Assembly (NCBI GenBank): GCA_919902505.1
Contig: CAKKRE010000062.1
Location: forward strand, 1 to 45,437
DNA from: Nitrospiraceae bacterium
GTDB lineage: Bacteria; Nitrospirota; Nitrospiria; Nitrospirales; Nitrospiraceae
Direction of reading: 5' to 3'
Length of the DNA: 45,437 nt
The notes under the pieces were generated by a model. That model saw only the letters and a program-made list of their open reading frames with translations, did not search any database and was not told where the DNA came from. How positions within the stretch are numbered: the first letter of the stretch is position 1; each line of letters starts with the position of its first letter. Both the position numbers and the translations under genes were made by a program. Positions 33,442-43,542 of the stretch are shown piece after piece.

Positions 33442-33924
33442 ATGGCAGGGTTGTTGTCAGCAGACGAGATTTTTGAAAAGGCGAAGGATGCGGCGGTCGG
33501 GGCGACCAATGCCGACGAAAAGGCGCTCCAAATCGACTATGAAGCCTTACAGCTTAAGTTCCGGGCAGCCTTAGGCGATCGCAAAGTGGCGCGGTGCCAT
33601 ATCAATAAATTCCTACCCGAAGGATACGAAGATCAGGGACGGTTCAACCTGGTGCTTCTCACTGCCGGCAACGTGATTTTCGACATCGTCATCGGGGATT
33701 CCTATTTCCGCTATGACGTCGTGTCCGTCGGCCAGCTGGATAAGGTGCAGGTGATCGATGCCATGTGGGACAACCGCGAGAAACGCCGGGAAGAGCCCTT
33801 CTTGAGCCTCAGGCTGATGCATGCCGAAGAGACCCATCTCTTGTTGGCATTAGATGACGAAGAGCGGAAGAGCCTGCTCGGGTTCGCGTCAGCCGTGTCG
33901 GCCGTGCGCAATCCTGAAAAATAA
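33442..33924 (+). CDS. Hypothetical soluble protein
   Basis: A 160-residue protein with no signal or membrane helix. It has a helical N-terminus (ADEIFEKAKDAAVGATNADE), a central beta-rich part (GRFNLVLLTAGNVIFDIVIG, SYFRYDVVSVGQLDKVQVID) and a helical end (DDEERKSLLGFASAVSAVRN). The middle resembles a small PH-like or lipocalin-like barrel, but that is only an impression. AAGGAG lies upstream of the ATG. It converges with ygfZ, seven bases away. Confidence 0.6.
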   Translation: MAGLLSADEIFEKAKDAAVGATNADEKALQIDYEALQLKFRAALGDRKVARCHINKFLPEGYEDQGRFNLVLLTAGNVIFDIVIGDSYFRYDVVSVGQLDKVQVIDAMWDNREKRREEPFLSLRLMHAEETHLLLALDDEERKSLLGFASAVSAVRNPEK

Positions 33925-33930
33925 CACTCG

Positions 33931-35022
33931 CTACGAGTGCTTCTGAAATGGAAGGGCATGGACGGTAGCCGAATGGCGCGTCCCTGCCACTTCGACCGTC
34001 AGTGCGGTGTCAGGGGCCGAAAAGTCGCGCAACGGAAAACCGAATGCCAGTGCGGCATTGCGTTGCGGCGAGAAGACGGCGCTGCTGACCCATCCCACCT
34101 CCCGATCTCCGCTGAATAGCTTCGATCCCGCGGGCGGAACCGTGTTGTCCTGGATGATCAATCCGACCAGATGCCGGCGCACGTTCCCATAGGTATCCAT
34201 TCTGGCCACGACTTCCTGCCCAGGGTAACAGCCCTTTGAGAGGCTGAACGCCTTGCCTTCCAGGTTGGCTTCCGGCGGGACAATCTCTTCGTTGAGATCC
34301 GGACCGGCCTTGGGCAGACCGGCTTCGATGCGCAACAGGTCGCGCGCTTGTGCGCCGACGGGCTTGAGGCCGAACGGTGCGCCCGCTGTCATGAGCTGGT
34401 TCCAGGCCGTGATGACCGCATCGGCCGGCAGCAAGACTTCAAAGTCCAGTTCGCCGGTTTCTTCCGTATGCATGATCAAAGCCTGCTGCCCGCCGATCGT
34501 GGCGGGGAGGGTGTGCAGGAGTTGAAGGGCGCGGACCTCGATACCGAATGCCGCCGCGACGGCCTCTGCTGATTTCGGTCCGCTCACCAGCAGCAAGCCC
34601 CAGCTGTCCCCGCAATTTTCCATCTTCGCCTTGGTGCCATAGAGGAGAAACTTTCGCAACGCCTGAAATGTGGCATCACCCACCTCGCCCACATCTTCGA
34701 GCCACACGGCATCGGCCTGCACATACACCCGGAAATAGCCGAGCATTTTCCCCTTGTGGGTCAGGAAGCTGGAGTAGCGTCCCTGTCCCGGTTGGAGCGG
34801 GAGGATATCGTTGCTGATGATGCTCTGAAGCCACGTGATGCGATCGTCGCCGGTCACCCGGACTTTTCCGCGGTGAGACAGGTCCGACAGTCCGACGGCG
34901 CCGCGCACGGCGGCATATTCCGCTGCGGGAGCACCATAATGGGTCGGTATCGACCATCCCGCGGTGTCCTCAAAGATGGCGCCGAGTTGTTGATGTTGAT
35001 CGTGGAGTCGGGATTGTTTCAT
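33931..35022 (-). CDS. ygfZ: YgfZ/GcvT-type folate-binding protein
   Basis: The 363-residue protein belongs to the GcvT/YgfZ fold and carries the defining KGCYPGQEVVARMDTYG motif near residue 270, with the functional Cys. The N-terminal VGLSDLSHRGKVRVTGDDR resembles the start of GcvT. YgfZ binds tetrahydrofolate and supports assembly or repair of certain Fe-S enzymes. ThiC, a [4Fe-4S] radical-SAM enzyme, is encoded 2 kb upstream on the same strand, which makes the link plausible. No glycine-cleavage genes are nearby, favouring YgfZ over GcvT. Confidence 0.8.
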   Translation of the reverse strand: MKQSRLHDQHQQLGAIFEDTAGWSIPTHYGAPAAEYAAVRGAVGLSDLSHRGKVRVTGDDRITWLQSIISNDILPLQPGQGRYSSFLTHKGKMLGYFRVYVQADAVWLEDVGEVGDATFQALRKFLLYGTKAKMENCGDSWGLLLVSGPKSAEAVAAAFGIEVRALQLLHTLPATIGGQQALIMHTEETGELDFEVLLPADAVITAWNQLMTAGAPFGLKPVGAQARDLLRIEAGLPKAGPDLNEEIVPPEANLEGKAFSLSKGCYPGQEVVARMDTYGNVRRHLVGLIIQDNTVPPAGSKLFSGDREVGWVSSAVFSPQRNAALAFGFPLRDFSAPDTALTVEVAGTRHSATVHALPFQKHS

Positions 35023-35041
35023 TGGATCTTGCTTTCTGCTC

Positions 35042-35455
35042 TCAGCCTTCAGCGTTCAGCTCTGAGCGGACGGCTGGTTGCTGACCGCTGTCGGCTATTA
35101 TTTCTTCAACCAGCTCTCTGGTTCGCGCGGAAAATTCGTTTCGGGACACCACTTTGGTTACGCCCAGTTCCTTTGCGCGGCGCCAGGTGTCCGTTTCTTC
35201 ATGGTTGGCGAAGGCCAGGATGGGAAGCGAACGCAATGCCGGGTCGGCCTGGATGGTTTCCAAGGCTTTGAAGGCATCGATCGTCAGGTCGTTCATGTTG
35301 AGAATCATTGCGGCAGGCGAAGCCGAGGCGATTTTTCCCGCGACCTCATCCTGGCTGCGGATCCGCTCCAGCATGTAGCCCTGCGGCCGCAAGGCATCGC
35401 GGACCTTGGTGTAGAAGAAAATGTCGGTCACGGCTACTAAGATGGTGGCGTTCAT
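35042..35455 (-). CDS. Receiver-like protein with Asn at the phosphorylation site
   Basis: The chain follows a receiver fold: ATILVAVTDIFFYTKVRDAL, AAMILNMNDLTIDAFKALE, LRSLPILAFANHEET, TKVVSRNEF. The residue after the third strand is Asn (ILNMNDL) where Asp is normal, and the acidic pair at the N-terminus is replaced by Thr-Asp. The Lys of the fifth strand is Ser-Arg. It is therefore a pseudo-receiver. GAGG precedes the ATG. It lies between a TPR gene and ygfZ on the same strand and is probably a protein-binding module. Confidence 0.6.
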   Translation of the reverse strand: MNATILVAVTDIFFYTKVRDALRPQGYMLERIRSQDEVAGKIASASPAAMILNMNDLTIDAFKALETIQADPALRSLPILAFANHEETDTWRRAKELGVTKVVSRNEFSARTRELVEEIIADSGQQPAVRSELNAEG

Positions 35456-35470
35456 CGTTCCTCGTCGTGT

Positions 35471-35986
35471 CTAGTTCAGCGAGCTGATGAGCCGACCCAG
35501 AGCCTTCTTGGCCAAGGCGTAGTCCGGGTTCAGGGCAAGGGCCTGTTTGTAGCACTCGATCGCCTCGCTCCACTTGCCCTGGCGTTCGTAAACACGGCCC
35601 AGATTCAAGTGCGGGAAGGCAGGACTCTCATATCGTCGGGCCTGCATGGCTTTTTGAAACCAGGGAATCGCCTCATCCAGATCACCCTTTTCGATCAGGT
35701 AGGCCCCGATGTCGTTGTAGGGATTCCCGAAGTGCGGATCGCAGGCGATGGCCTTGTGGCACTCGTCGATGGCCTCATCCAGTTTGCCCATGAAACTATA
35801 GGTCCACCCGAGGAAGGTATAGGCTTCGGCGGTCTGATGCGTCGCGAGCGACAACTTGTACAAACTGACCGCTTCTTCCAGCTGCCCCTTCATCTGCTGC
35901 TCGTAGGCTTGCTGAAAGAGCTGCCAGGCTTCGCGCTTGTCTTCTTCGCTGCCGTCGCCTTGTATGAGAAAATCTTGTACATCCAT
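35471..35986 (-). CDS. TPR-repeat protein
   Basis: The 171-residue protein is built of about four TPR units, with typical W/Y-x-x-L-G-x-x-Y and A-x-x-x-Y/F spacing: AEAYTFLGWTYSFMGKLDEA, NPYNDIGAYLIEKGDLDEAI, PAFPHLNLGRVYERQGKWSE and ECYKQALALNPDYALAKKAL. TPR proteins act as scaffolds for protein assembly. There is no signal peptide or membrane helix, so it is cytoplasmic. It starts 79 bases after the thi4 stop and may be in its transcript. Confidence 0.8.
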   Translation of the reverse strand: MDVQDFLIQGDGSEEDKREAWQLFQQAYEQQMKGQLEEAVSLYKLSLATHQTAEAYTFLGWTYSFMGKLDEAIDECHKAIACDPHFGNPYNDIGAYLIEKGDLDEAIPWFQKAMQARRYESPAFPHLNLGRVYERQGKWSEAIECYKQALALNPDYALAKKALGRLISSLN

Positions 35987-36065
35987 GTGTGGTCACAAGA
36001 GCCAATGGCTTATGGCGCATAGCAGTTCGGAGGTCCGTTCCCTGCTACCAGCCATTCGCTATCAG

Positions 36066-36875
36066 TTATACACTCTTGCCATGTTTCAACTTCTTTTGAA
36101 TCAACTCCGCGCCATAGCGGCCGGAGAGTAACATCGACCCGAAGGCCGGGCCCATTCGTGGTGTGCCGAAGACGGCGGCGACGGCCAATCCGATCACAAA
36201 GCAATTGGGAGAGACTTCCCCGGTCCGGTCCATCACTTCTTCTTCCGACCGCGACACCCACATCGCGCCGTTGCCCGGCACCTGCTGGTAGAGGCCGCGC
36301 TTGTGCAGGAGGTTGACCACCACGGCGTCATGTCCGGTGGCATCCACCACGATTTTACTCTCCAAGGCGATCGGATCGACATGAATGATATCGTGCCCGG
36401 CCATTTCGGCGGTGGTGCTGTTGACGACGACGCCTTCCAGCACGCCTTCGCGGCGGAGAATCAGATCGACCACTCGGGTCAGGTTCATGATCTTCGCGCC
36501 GGCGTTGTAGGCGGCGGCAATCAGCGCCCCGGTGGCATGCGGCGGATCGACCATATACATGCCGGGGCATTCCTTGATCTGCTTACAAGGCACACCCACT
36601 TCTTTGAGAATCTTATGTGCCGGAGCGCAGATGGTGGCTTTGTTCATCAAATACCCGCCGGACCAAAAGCCGCCGCCTAGGGCCAGGCTCTGCTCTACGA
36701 TGAGGGTCTTGATGCCCATCCGGCCAAGATCGTGGGCGCAAATGAGACCGGACGGCCCGGCGCCGACGATGATGACATCGCTCTCGATCAGCTGATCGAA
36801 CTCTTTATAATACTCCCGTGCGATCTGGCGGGTGATGTCGCGCTCGCGTAATGGCGCCGGTTTTGGCTTCCCCAT
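36066..36875 (-). CDS. thi4: Thi4-type thiazole synthase (ADP-thiazole synthase)
   Basis: The 269-residue protein has a dinucleotide fold (DVIIVGAGPSGLICAHDLGR), GGGFWSGGYLMNKA, MYMVDPPHATGALIAAAYNA and GMRMG-like GTPRMGPAFGSM near the end, matching Thi4. At the position of the yeast suicide Cys it has His (DIIHVDP), as in the archaeal enzyme that uses free sulfide and iron catalytically. So it likely makes adenylated thiazole from NAD, glycine and sulfide, without sacrificing its own Cys. It lies downstream of thiC and of the TPP riboswitch, giving both halves of thiamine synthesis in one unit, separated by a repeat. Confidence 0.85.
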   Translation of the reverse strand: MGKPKPAPLRERDITRQIAREYYKEFDQLIESDVIIVGAGPSGLICAHDLGRMGIKTLIVEQSLALGGGFWSGGYLMNKATICAPAHKILKEVGVPCKQIKECPGMYMVDPPHATGALIAAAYNAGAKIMNLTRVVDLILRREGVLEGVVVNSTTAEMAGHDIIHVDPIALESKIVVDATGHDAVVVNLLHKRGLYQQVPGNGAMWVSRSEEEVMDRTGEVSPNCFVIGLAVAAVFGTPRMGPAFGSMLLSGRYGAELIQKKLKHGKSV

Positions 36876-36893
36876 GCGGTCTTCCCCTTCAAC

Positions 36894-37013
36894 GGCTGTT
36901 GAAAATGGCTTCCGGCTTCGTTCTCAGCTCTTCCAAATCCTCAACGTACCCCTGAGGGTACGCCTCCGGTTTGGACTCGCCTGCGGCCTCGCCGGGCCGG
37001 TATTTGATCAGCC
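36894..37013. repeat. About 120-bp palindromic repeat between thiC and thi4
   Basis: The left end GGCTGTTGAAAATGGC and right end GGTATTTGATCAGCC are imperfect inverted repeats. The core contains CTCAACGTACC and GGTACGCCTC flanking CCTGA. It directly abuts the thiC stop codon at 37014 and ends just before the thi4 ribosome site. It is non-coding and resembles the other CTAG-type repeat in its CTGCGGCCT core, but the ends differ. Confidence 0.65.
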
Positions 37014-39112
<2,099 letters not shown>

Positions 39113-39120
<8 letters not shown>

Positions 39121-39313
39121 CGAGGGTGATCGTACCGACCCGCCGGGGCGAAGTCAATCTTCTGGAAGGCCTAGTGATGGAGGGGCTTCTGGGGCAGGAA
39201 CGCGTCGCCGCAGCCACAGCGCTGGTGCGGCCGTATAACCGACGACAGGCGTCGAAGAGTGGAACGAGTTGTTCGACGTCATCGACAGTGGCTTGTCTGA
39301 TGGTAGGTGTCAT
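39113..39313 (-). pseudogene. GNAT acetyltransferase N-terminal fragment
   Basis: The first 28 residues read MTPTIRQATVDDVEQLVPLF, a standard GNAT start, followed by DACRRLYG. After that the frame loses all family character (RTSAVAAATRSC...). It ends overlapping the 5' edge of the TPP riboswitch. The acetyl-CoA motif is absent, so this is a truncated remnant. The Gly/Arg-rich tail suggests a deletion or frameshift. A 173-bp repeat lies 34 bases upstream. Confidence 0.5.
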
Positions 39314-39347
39314 AGATATCCGGCAGGCTTTGTCAGCAGCTTGTTAG

Positions 39348-39520
39348 CCCGGATTATTCATGAATGTCGTCGCGAGGCGTTCGAGACCGAAGCCCGCCGG
39401 GGCTTCTCGCAAGCGAGGCCGACGCAGGCGTACTGACAGTCCGTCGAGGAGGCCGAACGAGAACAGCCCCGCCGGGCGAGAGAATCGGACGACGGAGCAG
39501 GCATTCATGAATAGTCCGGG
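39348..39520. repeat. 173-bp palindrome-ended repeat, copy 2 (inverted)
   Basis: It is the inverse of copy 1 at 15929, with ends CCCGGATTATTCATGAAT and ATTCATGAATAGTCCGGG, and the same 173-base length. It directly touches the TAA stop of the ABM-like gene (39521-39523). Confidence 0.75.
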
Positions 39521-39802
39521 TTAGAGGATTCCTCGCTCGATCTCCTGCAGATAGAGAAAGTCCGGCGCCTTTACGCCGGCGGCTCGCCTCAATTCGACCA
39601 ACTGCGGGGACTCGAAGAAGCGCCGGGCGTTCTCTAACGAAGACCAGGCCGAGAAGTGGACGACGCGGTTGGCATCCTGGTCGTAGCGCAGGAGTTGGTA
39701 ACTGATCTCCCCCGCATGTTTCCTCAGATCCGCCGCGCCGTCGAACACGGATTTCCAGGCCGGATAGGCTTCCACTTCGTGAATGATCAATACATGGGGC
39801 AT
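39521..39802 (-). CDS. Antibiotic biosynthesis monooxygenase (ABM)-like protein
   Basis: A 93-residue protein starting MPHVLIIHEVEAYPAWKSVF, with a later NRVVHFSAWSSLENARRFFE and LYLQEIERGIL. This is the dimeric alpha/beta-barrel ABM pattern (HEV-strand, W-x-x-x-F, A-x-x-F). Such proteins bind small aromatic or haem-like ligands. The exact function is unknown. Its stop codon is flush with the end of a repeat element. Confidence 0.6.
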   Translation of the reverse strand: MPHVLIIHEVEAYPAWKSVFDGAADLRKHAGEISYQLLRYDQDANRVVHFSAWSSLENARRFFESPQLVELRRAAGVKAPDFLYLQEIERGIL

Positions 39803-39850
39803 GTGAACTCCTGAATGGGCGACGCGGGCCAGTGTACTGCGCCATTCACC

Positions 39851-40171
39851 TTAGCTGGCTTTGGCCGTCACGCGCAATCTGACGCGAGCCTTCTTCTGGA
39901 GAGCGTTCAGGATACTGAAGAAGTTGTCTGTGCTTGGATTCCCACCCGGACCCAACATCCGATGCAAGCTTTTGCTCGGCTTCTTGAGCGTCAGGGCTAA
40001 CTCCTCAAACCCGATGGTGGCATTAACCAGATCACGGAGGATGGCCTTGCCCACAGCGGTATCGCCGGCGAAATAGGCATTAAGCGCCTCCGCAAACAGC
40101 GCCTCACGAAAGCGCGGATCACGCTCCGCGCGCGCCGTTACCGTGTTTCTAAACTCTCGTGTGAGTGCCAT
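39851..40171 (-). CDS. HigA-like antitoxin (HTH)
   Basis: The 106-residue protein has an HTH region (IGFEELALTLKKPSKSLHRM then LGPGGNPSTDNFFSILNALQ) typical of XRE/HigA-type addiction antidotes, with FREALFAEALNAYFAGD before it. It follows a RelE/HigB-type toxin gene by 18 bases. The order toxin first, antitoxin second is normal for higBA. It should neutralise the toxin and repress their shared promoter. Confidence 0.72.
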   Translation of the reverse strand: MALTREFRNTVTARAERDPRFREALFAEALNAYFAGDTAVGKAILRDLVNATIGFEELALTLKKPSKSLHRMLGPGGNPSTDNFFSILNALQKKARVRLRVTAKAS

Positions 40172-40189
40172 AGGTTCCCCCGTTCCCTG

Positions 40190-40528
40190 TTACGTCTTCT
40201 TGGTGTCCTTGCGACGACGGTAGTCCGTCCACCGTTCTCGTGCCGCCTCGATCGCGTGTTGCTGGCGCTGCTTTGTGCTGCCACCCAGCAGGATGACAAG
40301 ACGGTCGCCGTCCTTGCCGAAATAGACGCGATAGCCCGGCCCAACATCGATCTTGCGCTCGAAGTCTCCGGCCCCAACTCCCTTCACGTTCGACCAGTTC
40401 CCGGCGGCTAACTGATAGAGCGCTGCGGCAACTTTTGCTGAAGCGACAGCAGGGAGGCCTTCAAACCATGCGGAAAAAGGCGACCGAGACTTGAGGTCAA
40501 GATATTCGAGTATGCGTATCTCGGGCAT
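40190..40528 (-). CDS. RelE/HigB-type toxin
   Basis: The 112-residue protein starts MPEIRILEYLDLKSRSPFSA and has FERKIDVGPGYRVYFGKDGD and RLVILLGGSTKQRQQHAIEA. These match Gp49/HigB-type members of the RelE superfamily, which cut mRNA on the ribosome. The basic and aromatic residues of the active region (R-V-Y-F, K-x-R) are present. The antitoxin gene is 18 bases downstream, and no other partner is needed. Confidence 0.75.
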   Translation of the reverse strand: MPEIRILEYLDLKSRSPFSAWFEGLPAVASAKVAAALYQLAAGNWSNVKGVGAGDFERKIDVGPGYRVYFGKDGDRLVILLGGSTKQRQQHAIEAARERWTDYRRRKDTKKT

Positions 40529-40744
40529 AGCAATGGTAACAGTTATGTTACTACCGCTGTGAGGCAGCGTGCAATCGAATTATCGTGAGGGTAGGAGGTG
40601 GTTTGATCCGTTTGTCACATGTGGTGTAGGTAGAGGTGCACTCCTGGTGGGGCGGACATACTCGCCGCCGTGCGTCAGGCTGAAGATATCGATCAGCGCT
40701 AGCGCGGCGGCCTGCCCTCCGATTTGCGGCTTTTGTTTCTTCGT

Positions 40745-40952
40745 CTAGCAGGCTACGGAAAAACTCGATTGATGCGCAATACACGACGATCCACTCATAC
40801 GCCGTGTCGGTATGACAATAACCCGCAGGATGCGCAAAAAGGCCGTCCAGCAAGGCCGCAGCAAGCGACGAGGCGAATCGTACTCGCGCCGTACGGTGAG
40901 CCCCTGAGCGCCGCGAGAACGCCGCTGGCAGATTTTTTTCGCATCCTGCTAG
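40745..40952. repeat. 208-bp CTAG-ended repeat, copy C
   Basis: It begins CTAGCAGGCTACGGAAAA and ends TTTTTTTCGCATCCTGCTAG, with the same 208-base length as copy A and the same interior. Its right-end CTAG supplies the TAG stop of the minus-strand HNH gene (40949-40951). The preceding 40529-40744 shows no gene. Confidence 0.8.
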
Positions 40953-41278
40953 GTTCTTCGCTTGAGCATGTCCGCCAGATGGGCGAAGGGCGTGAAGGAC
41001 GACGGTTGATCTTGCTTCCGGCGTGGCGACGTTTCATCCGACGAATCAGTGGCTTGATACCGCTGGTGCTCATTGTCGTGACAGTAGAGACAGAGTAGCT
41101 CCCAGTTGCTCCCGTCGGGCGGATTGTTGTCGTGATTGTGGTCTTTGTGATGGACCGTGAGCTGGCTCAGCTTCTTGCCGTCAAATTCGCGCCCGCAGTG
41201 CGCACAGATCCACGGAAATAACTTGAGTGCGCGTTCTCGAAGATTGTGGTCGCGCTGAGACTGGTTGCTCCGTGTCAT
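40949..41278 (-). CDS. YajD-like HNH nuclease
   Basis: The 109-residue protein has CAHCGREFDGKKLSQLTVHH followed by KDHNHDNNPPDGSNWELLCL and YCHDNEHQR. Two CxxC/CxxH pairs bind zinc around an HNH core, as in YajD proteins. A DNA-cutting or DNA-binding role is likely, but its biological job is unknown. The C-terminal 35 residues are polar. Its stop codon is inside the terminal CTAG of a repeat. Confidence 0.75.
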   Translation of the reverse strand: MTRSNQSQRDHNLRERALKLFPWICAHCGREFDGKKLSQLTVHHKDHNHDNNPPDGSNWELLCLYCHDNEHQRYQATDSSDETSPRRKQDQPSSFTPFAHLADMLKRRT

Positions 41279-41396
41279 GCGAGCCTACGTGGGGAAGGCG
41301 ACTCGTCACAAGGATATTTTACCGCAAATCTTAAAGGAACGCCTGCCACCGCCGCGAAATGATTCCCGGCAACTTCTAACCATCCGCATTCACGTA

Positions 41397-41705
41397 CTAC
41401 CGTTTCTCAGGCGGTATGGGTTTAATAGCGGCGGAGAACAACTCATGAGTCGGAAGATCAACCGGCCTGTGTTTGACTATTGTGCTCGCCGGGTCCTTGC
41501 CAAGAAAGTTGTCGCTCTTCCAGTTCTTCGATGGCCTGACGGGTCTGGGCACGAAGCCGCCACCACCGTTTGGACAGACATTGCCCAACACGCGCCCAAC
41601 GCAGACCGCACAGAACGTACATTCATAGGAGCAGATGCGTGCCTCAGATGAGTCGGGTGGCAGCGGTCTGTTGCAGTGCTCGCAGGTCGGCCTGAGTTCC
41701 AGCAT
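41397..41705 (-). CDS. DUF1272 zinc-binding protein with one Cys lost
   Basis: The sequence MLELRPTCEHCNRPLPPDSS, ARICSYECTFCAVCV and GNVCPNGGGGFVPRPVRPSK matches the DUF1272 pattern. In most members the last motif is CPNCGGG; here Cys is replaced by Gly (CPNGGGG), leaving an incomplete ligand pair. The C-terminal 35 residues differ from the family. It may have weakened zinc binding. The role of DUF1272 is unknown. The gap 41706-42005 shows no gene. Confidence 0.7.
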   Translation of the reverse strand: MLELRPTCEHCNRPLPPDSSEARICSYECTFCAVCVGRVLGNVCPNGGGGFVPRPVRPSKNWKSDNFLGKDPASTIVKHRPVDLPTHELFSAAIKPIPPEKR

Positions 41706-42005
41706 GGTGGGTCCTTTTATGTGAAGCGGCTCGTTCAGAGTTCTGGTCTGGCCAAGTCTACTGCAAATTCGGAGACGTATCCATCACTGTGGAGGCGGGG
41801 AGGAGCGTTGTGCGAGGAGGGGAGTAATGAGTGGAGAGAGTCGCGCCGCCGCGAAATGGTACATCATATGCGCTCTCTCATGGGATAGCCTGCGCCCGGG
41901 TCGTCATAGTAGTCAGCACATCGGTTGACCGAGGTTTGGCGTGGGCGTAACATCAACCCGTAAACCGTGAACGTTCCCATCCCATTCGCATGGGAGGAAG
42001 CTGTT

Positions 42006-42251
42006 GTGGAGAATGACGCCCAGGATCAGCCCGTTCTCAAATACATTCAGCAACTGGCCGCAGAGGAACACCGATTGTACGAGCAAGGGACACTCCCGAA
42101 AGTCGATCGTAAGCGGCTCGCGCAAATCCAGGTCGAACTGGATCAGTGCTGGGACTTCTTGCGCCAGCGACGCGCTCTTCGTGACGTCGGGCTTGACCCG
42201 AACGAAGCAGAAGTTCGCCCGCCCCAGGTCGTCGAGAATTATGAGCAGTAG
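42006..42251 (+). CDS. DUF2630 family protein
   Basis: The 81-residue protein contains IQQLAAEEHRLYEQG, LAQIQVELDQCWDFLRQRRA and the final EVRPPQVVENYEQ, matching the DUF2630 family almost motif by motif. It is helical and hydrophilic, probably a small cytoplasmic dimer. GTG 42006 is chosen because GGAGGAAG lies five bases upstream and it fits the family length; ATG 41967 would add 13 residues. Function unknown. Confidence 0.75.
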   Translation: MENDAQDQPVLKYIQQLAAEEHRLYEQGTLPKVDRKRLAQIQVELDQCWDFLRQRRALRDVGLDPNEAEVRPPQVVENYEQ

Positions 42252-42378
42252 GGATTCCTCGCCACCGAGTGGACGATAGTTGGTGCGGGCCGCTCTTGAG
42301 GTGATCCGACAGCGAACCTGATCGCCATCTCGGCGTGGTTGATATTCATGTCTTTGTAAGGAAACCCTCGCAGCGATC

Positions 42379-42762
42379 TTGAGAGCCGAGGCCGTACGCC
42401 GAGAAATGCGTGATTGCAAGACCTCGTATCTGTCCCTCACTATTTACGCCTCGACCATCTCGGCTGACCCGCGCACGGGCGAGCGGCGCCGACATCACCT
42501 GCACAAGTCCGTGCCGCAGCGGGCTATCCGTGAAGCAAGACGCCGCATCGGCATCGCGAAACCGGTGGGGCCGCACACGTTGCGACACTGTTTCGCTACG
42601 CATCTGCTGGAAGCGGGCTACGATATTCGCACGGTCCAGGAGTTGCTCGGGCACAGTGACGTGAGGACGACGATGATCTACACCCACGTGCTCAACCGTG
42701 GAGGCCGTGGTGTTCAGAGCCCGGCGGATCGGCTGCTCAGTGGAGTCGGCGATTCATGTTAG
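42379..42762 (+). pseudogene. C-terminal remnant of an integron integrase (IntI)
   Basis: From about residue 25 on, the sequence is IntI-type: [40 protein letters not shown], then [20 protein letters not shown] with the catalytic Tyr, and [13 protein letters not shown]. The H-x-L-R-H box and Tyr are intact, but the N-terminal half with the first catalytic Arg is missing. The first 22 residues do not belong. So it should be inactive alone. It points toward the cassettes, the reverse of the usual integron layout. Stretch 42252-42378 shows no continuing N-terminus. Confidence 0.85.
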
Positions 42763-42924
42763 GACGCATGGGATGACGGCTAACACGCTGGCGGGCGCTC
42801 CTGGTAGTCCCGCCGAAAGCAATGTTGATTCAGCAGCTTGCGCAATCGCCTGTCCTCCGCAGGACCTGGGATTAGCAGGCAGTTTCTGCTGGCTTTGCCG
42901 AAATGATTCGGACGTCGAATTATA

Positions 42925-42931
42925 GTTAGGT
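42925..42931 (+). other. Integron core site (attI or first cassette junction)
   Basis: GTTAGGT fits the GTTRRRY core where cassettes join. It lies nine bases before the first cassette gene and 160 bases after the integrase fragment. GGCTAAC near 42776 could be its partner box, but the space is longer than usual, so this could be the attI site. Confidence 0.5.
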
Positions 42932-42939
42932 TGTAAGCA

Positions 42940-43542
42940 ATGGAGTTGGCTGTGGATGCAGAACGGGACAGATGGCTATGCTTTTTCCGTGGCCTCAACG
43001 TGTTCGGTCGTGGAAAGATTGCGATGCCAGAGCTCCGGCGGCGGTGCAGTGAAGCTTTCGACAAGTCGGGCCTTCCCCTGAGATTTCTGGACTACTACAG
43101 AGGTACTGGTAACGTGGCCCTTTCCGCCGCCGGTGTGCCTGCCGAGAAGATCCTGCGACTTCTGTTCGAAGCCGTTTCAAAGCCGTGCGCCATGGTGCAA
43201 CCGGGAGTTGTCGGCCAGTTGAACGATGCCTTTCGCGCCTGGCCGACGCCGGTTGACGTGCGGGGTTTCCGTTGGACCCGCGGAGCCTGCTTGTTGTGCG
43301 ATGGCGTACCCGAAGCCACGGAGTTGGCCGAGAAGCCTGACCTCGGCGTCTTTATCCGTGTCGCCCCCTGGCTCGTCGCGGTTTACCGCAAGGAGCGAGA
43401 AACGAATCGAGGCACGCTGGATCCCAGCGACCGTCGCGGGGGCTGGGCTGCGATCAGCAATCACATAGAACGGGTGCTCGGTGGCCGCTGGACAGCGCGC
43501 AGCCTGGACGTCATCCGAGAACTCTCTCTTCGTGCGACCTAA
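42940..43542 (+). CDS. DUF1697 protein, cassette 1
   Basis: The 200-residue protein begins with DRWLCFFRGLNVFGRGKIAM then PELRRRCSEAF, the DUF1697 motif (FLRGINVGGK..M..L), and has GTGNVALSAAG (S/T-GNV-F in the family). Family members are small, soluble and of unknown function, common in integron cassettes and environmental genomes. Its TAA stop lies in the first core of the attC site, as is usual for cassette genes. It has no clear promoter and would depend on one upstream. Confidence 0.78.
   Translation: MELAVDAERDRWLCFFRGLNVFGRGKIAMPELRRRCSEAFDKSGLPLRFLDYYRGTGNVALSAAGVPAEKILRLLFEAVSKPCAMVQPGVVGQLNDAFRAWPTPVDVRGFRWTRGACLLCDGVPEATELAEKPDLGVFIRVAPWLVAVYRKERETNRGTLDPSDRRGGWAAISNHIERVLGGRWTARSLDVIRELSLRAT

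Noticed and set aside
41913-42440. 175-codon minus-strand frame opposite DUF2630
   Set aside because: DUF2630 on the plus strand has family motifs and a strong ribosome site; the minus frame has none.
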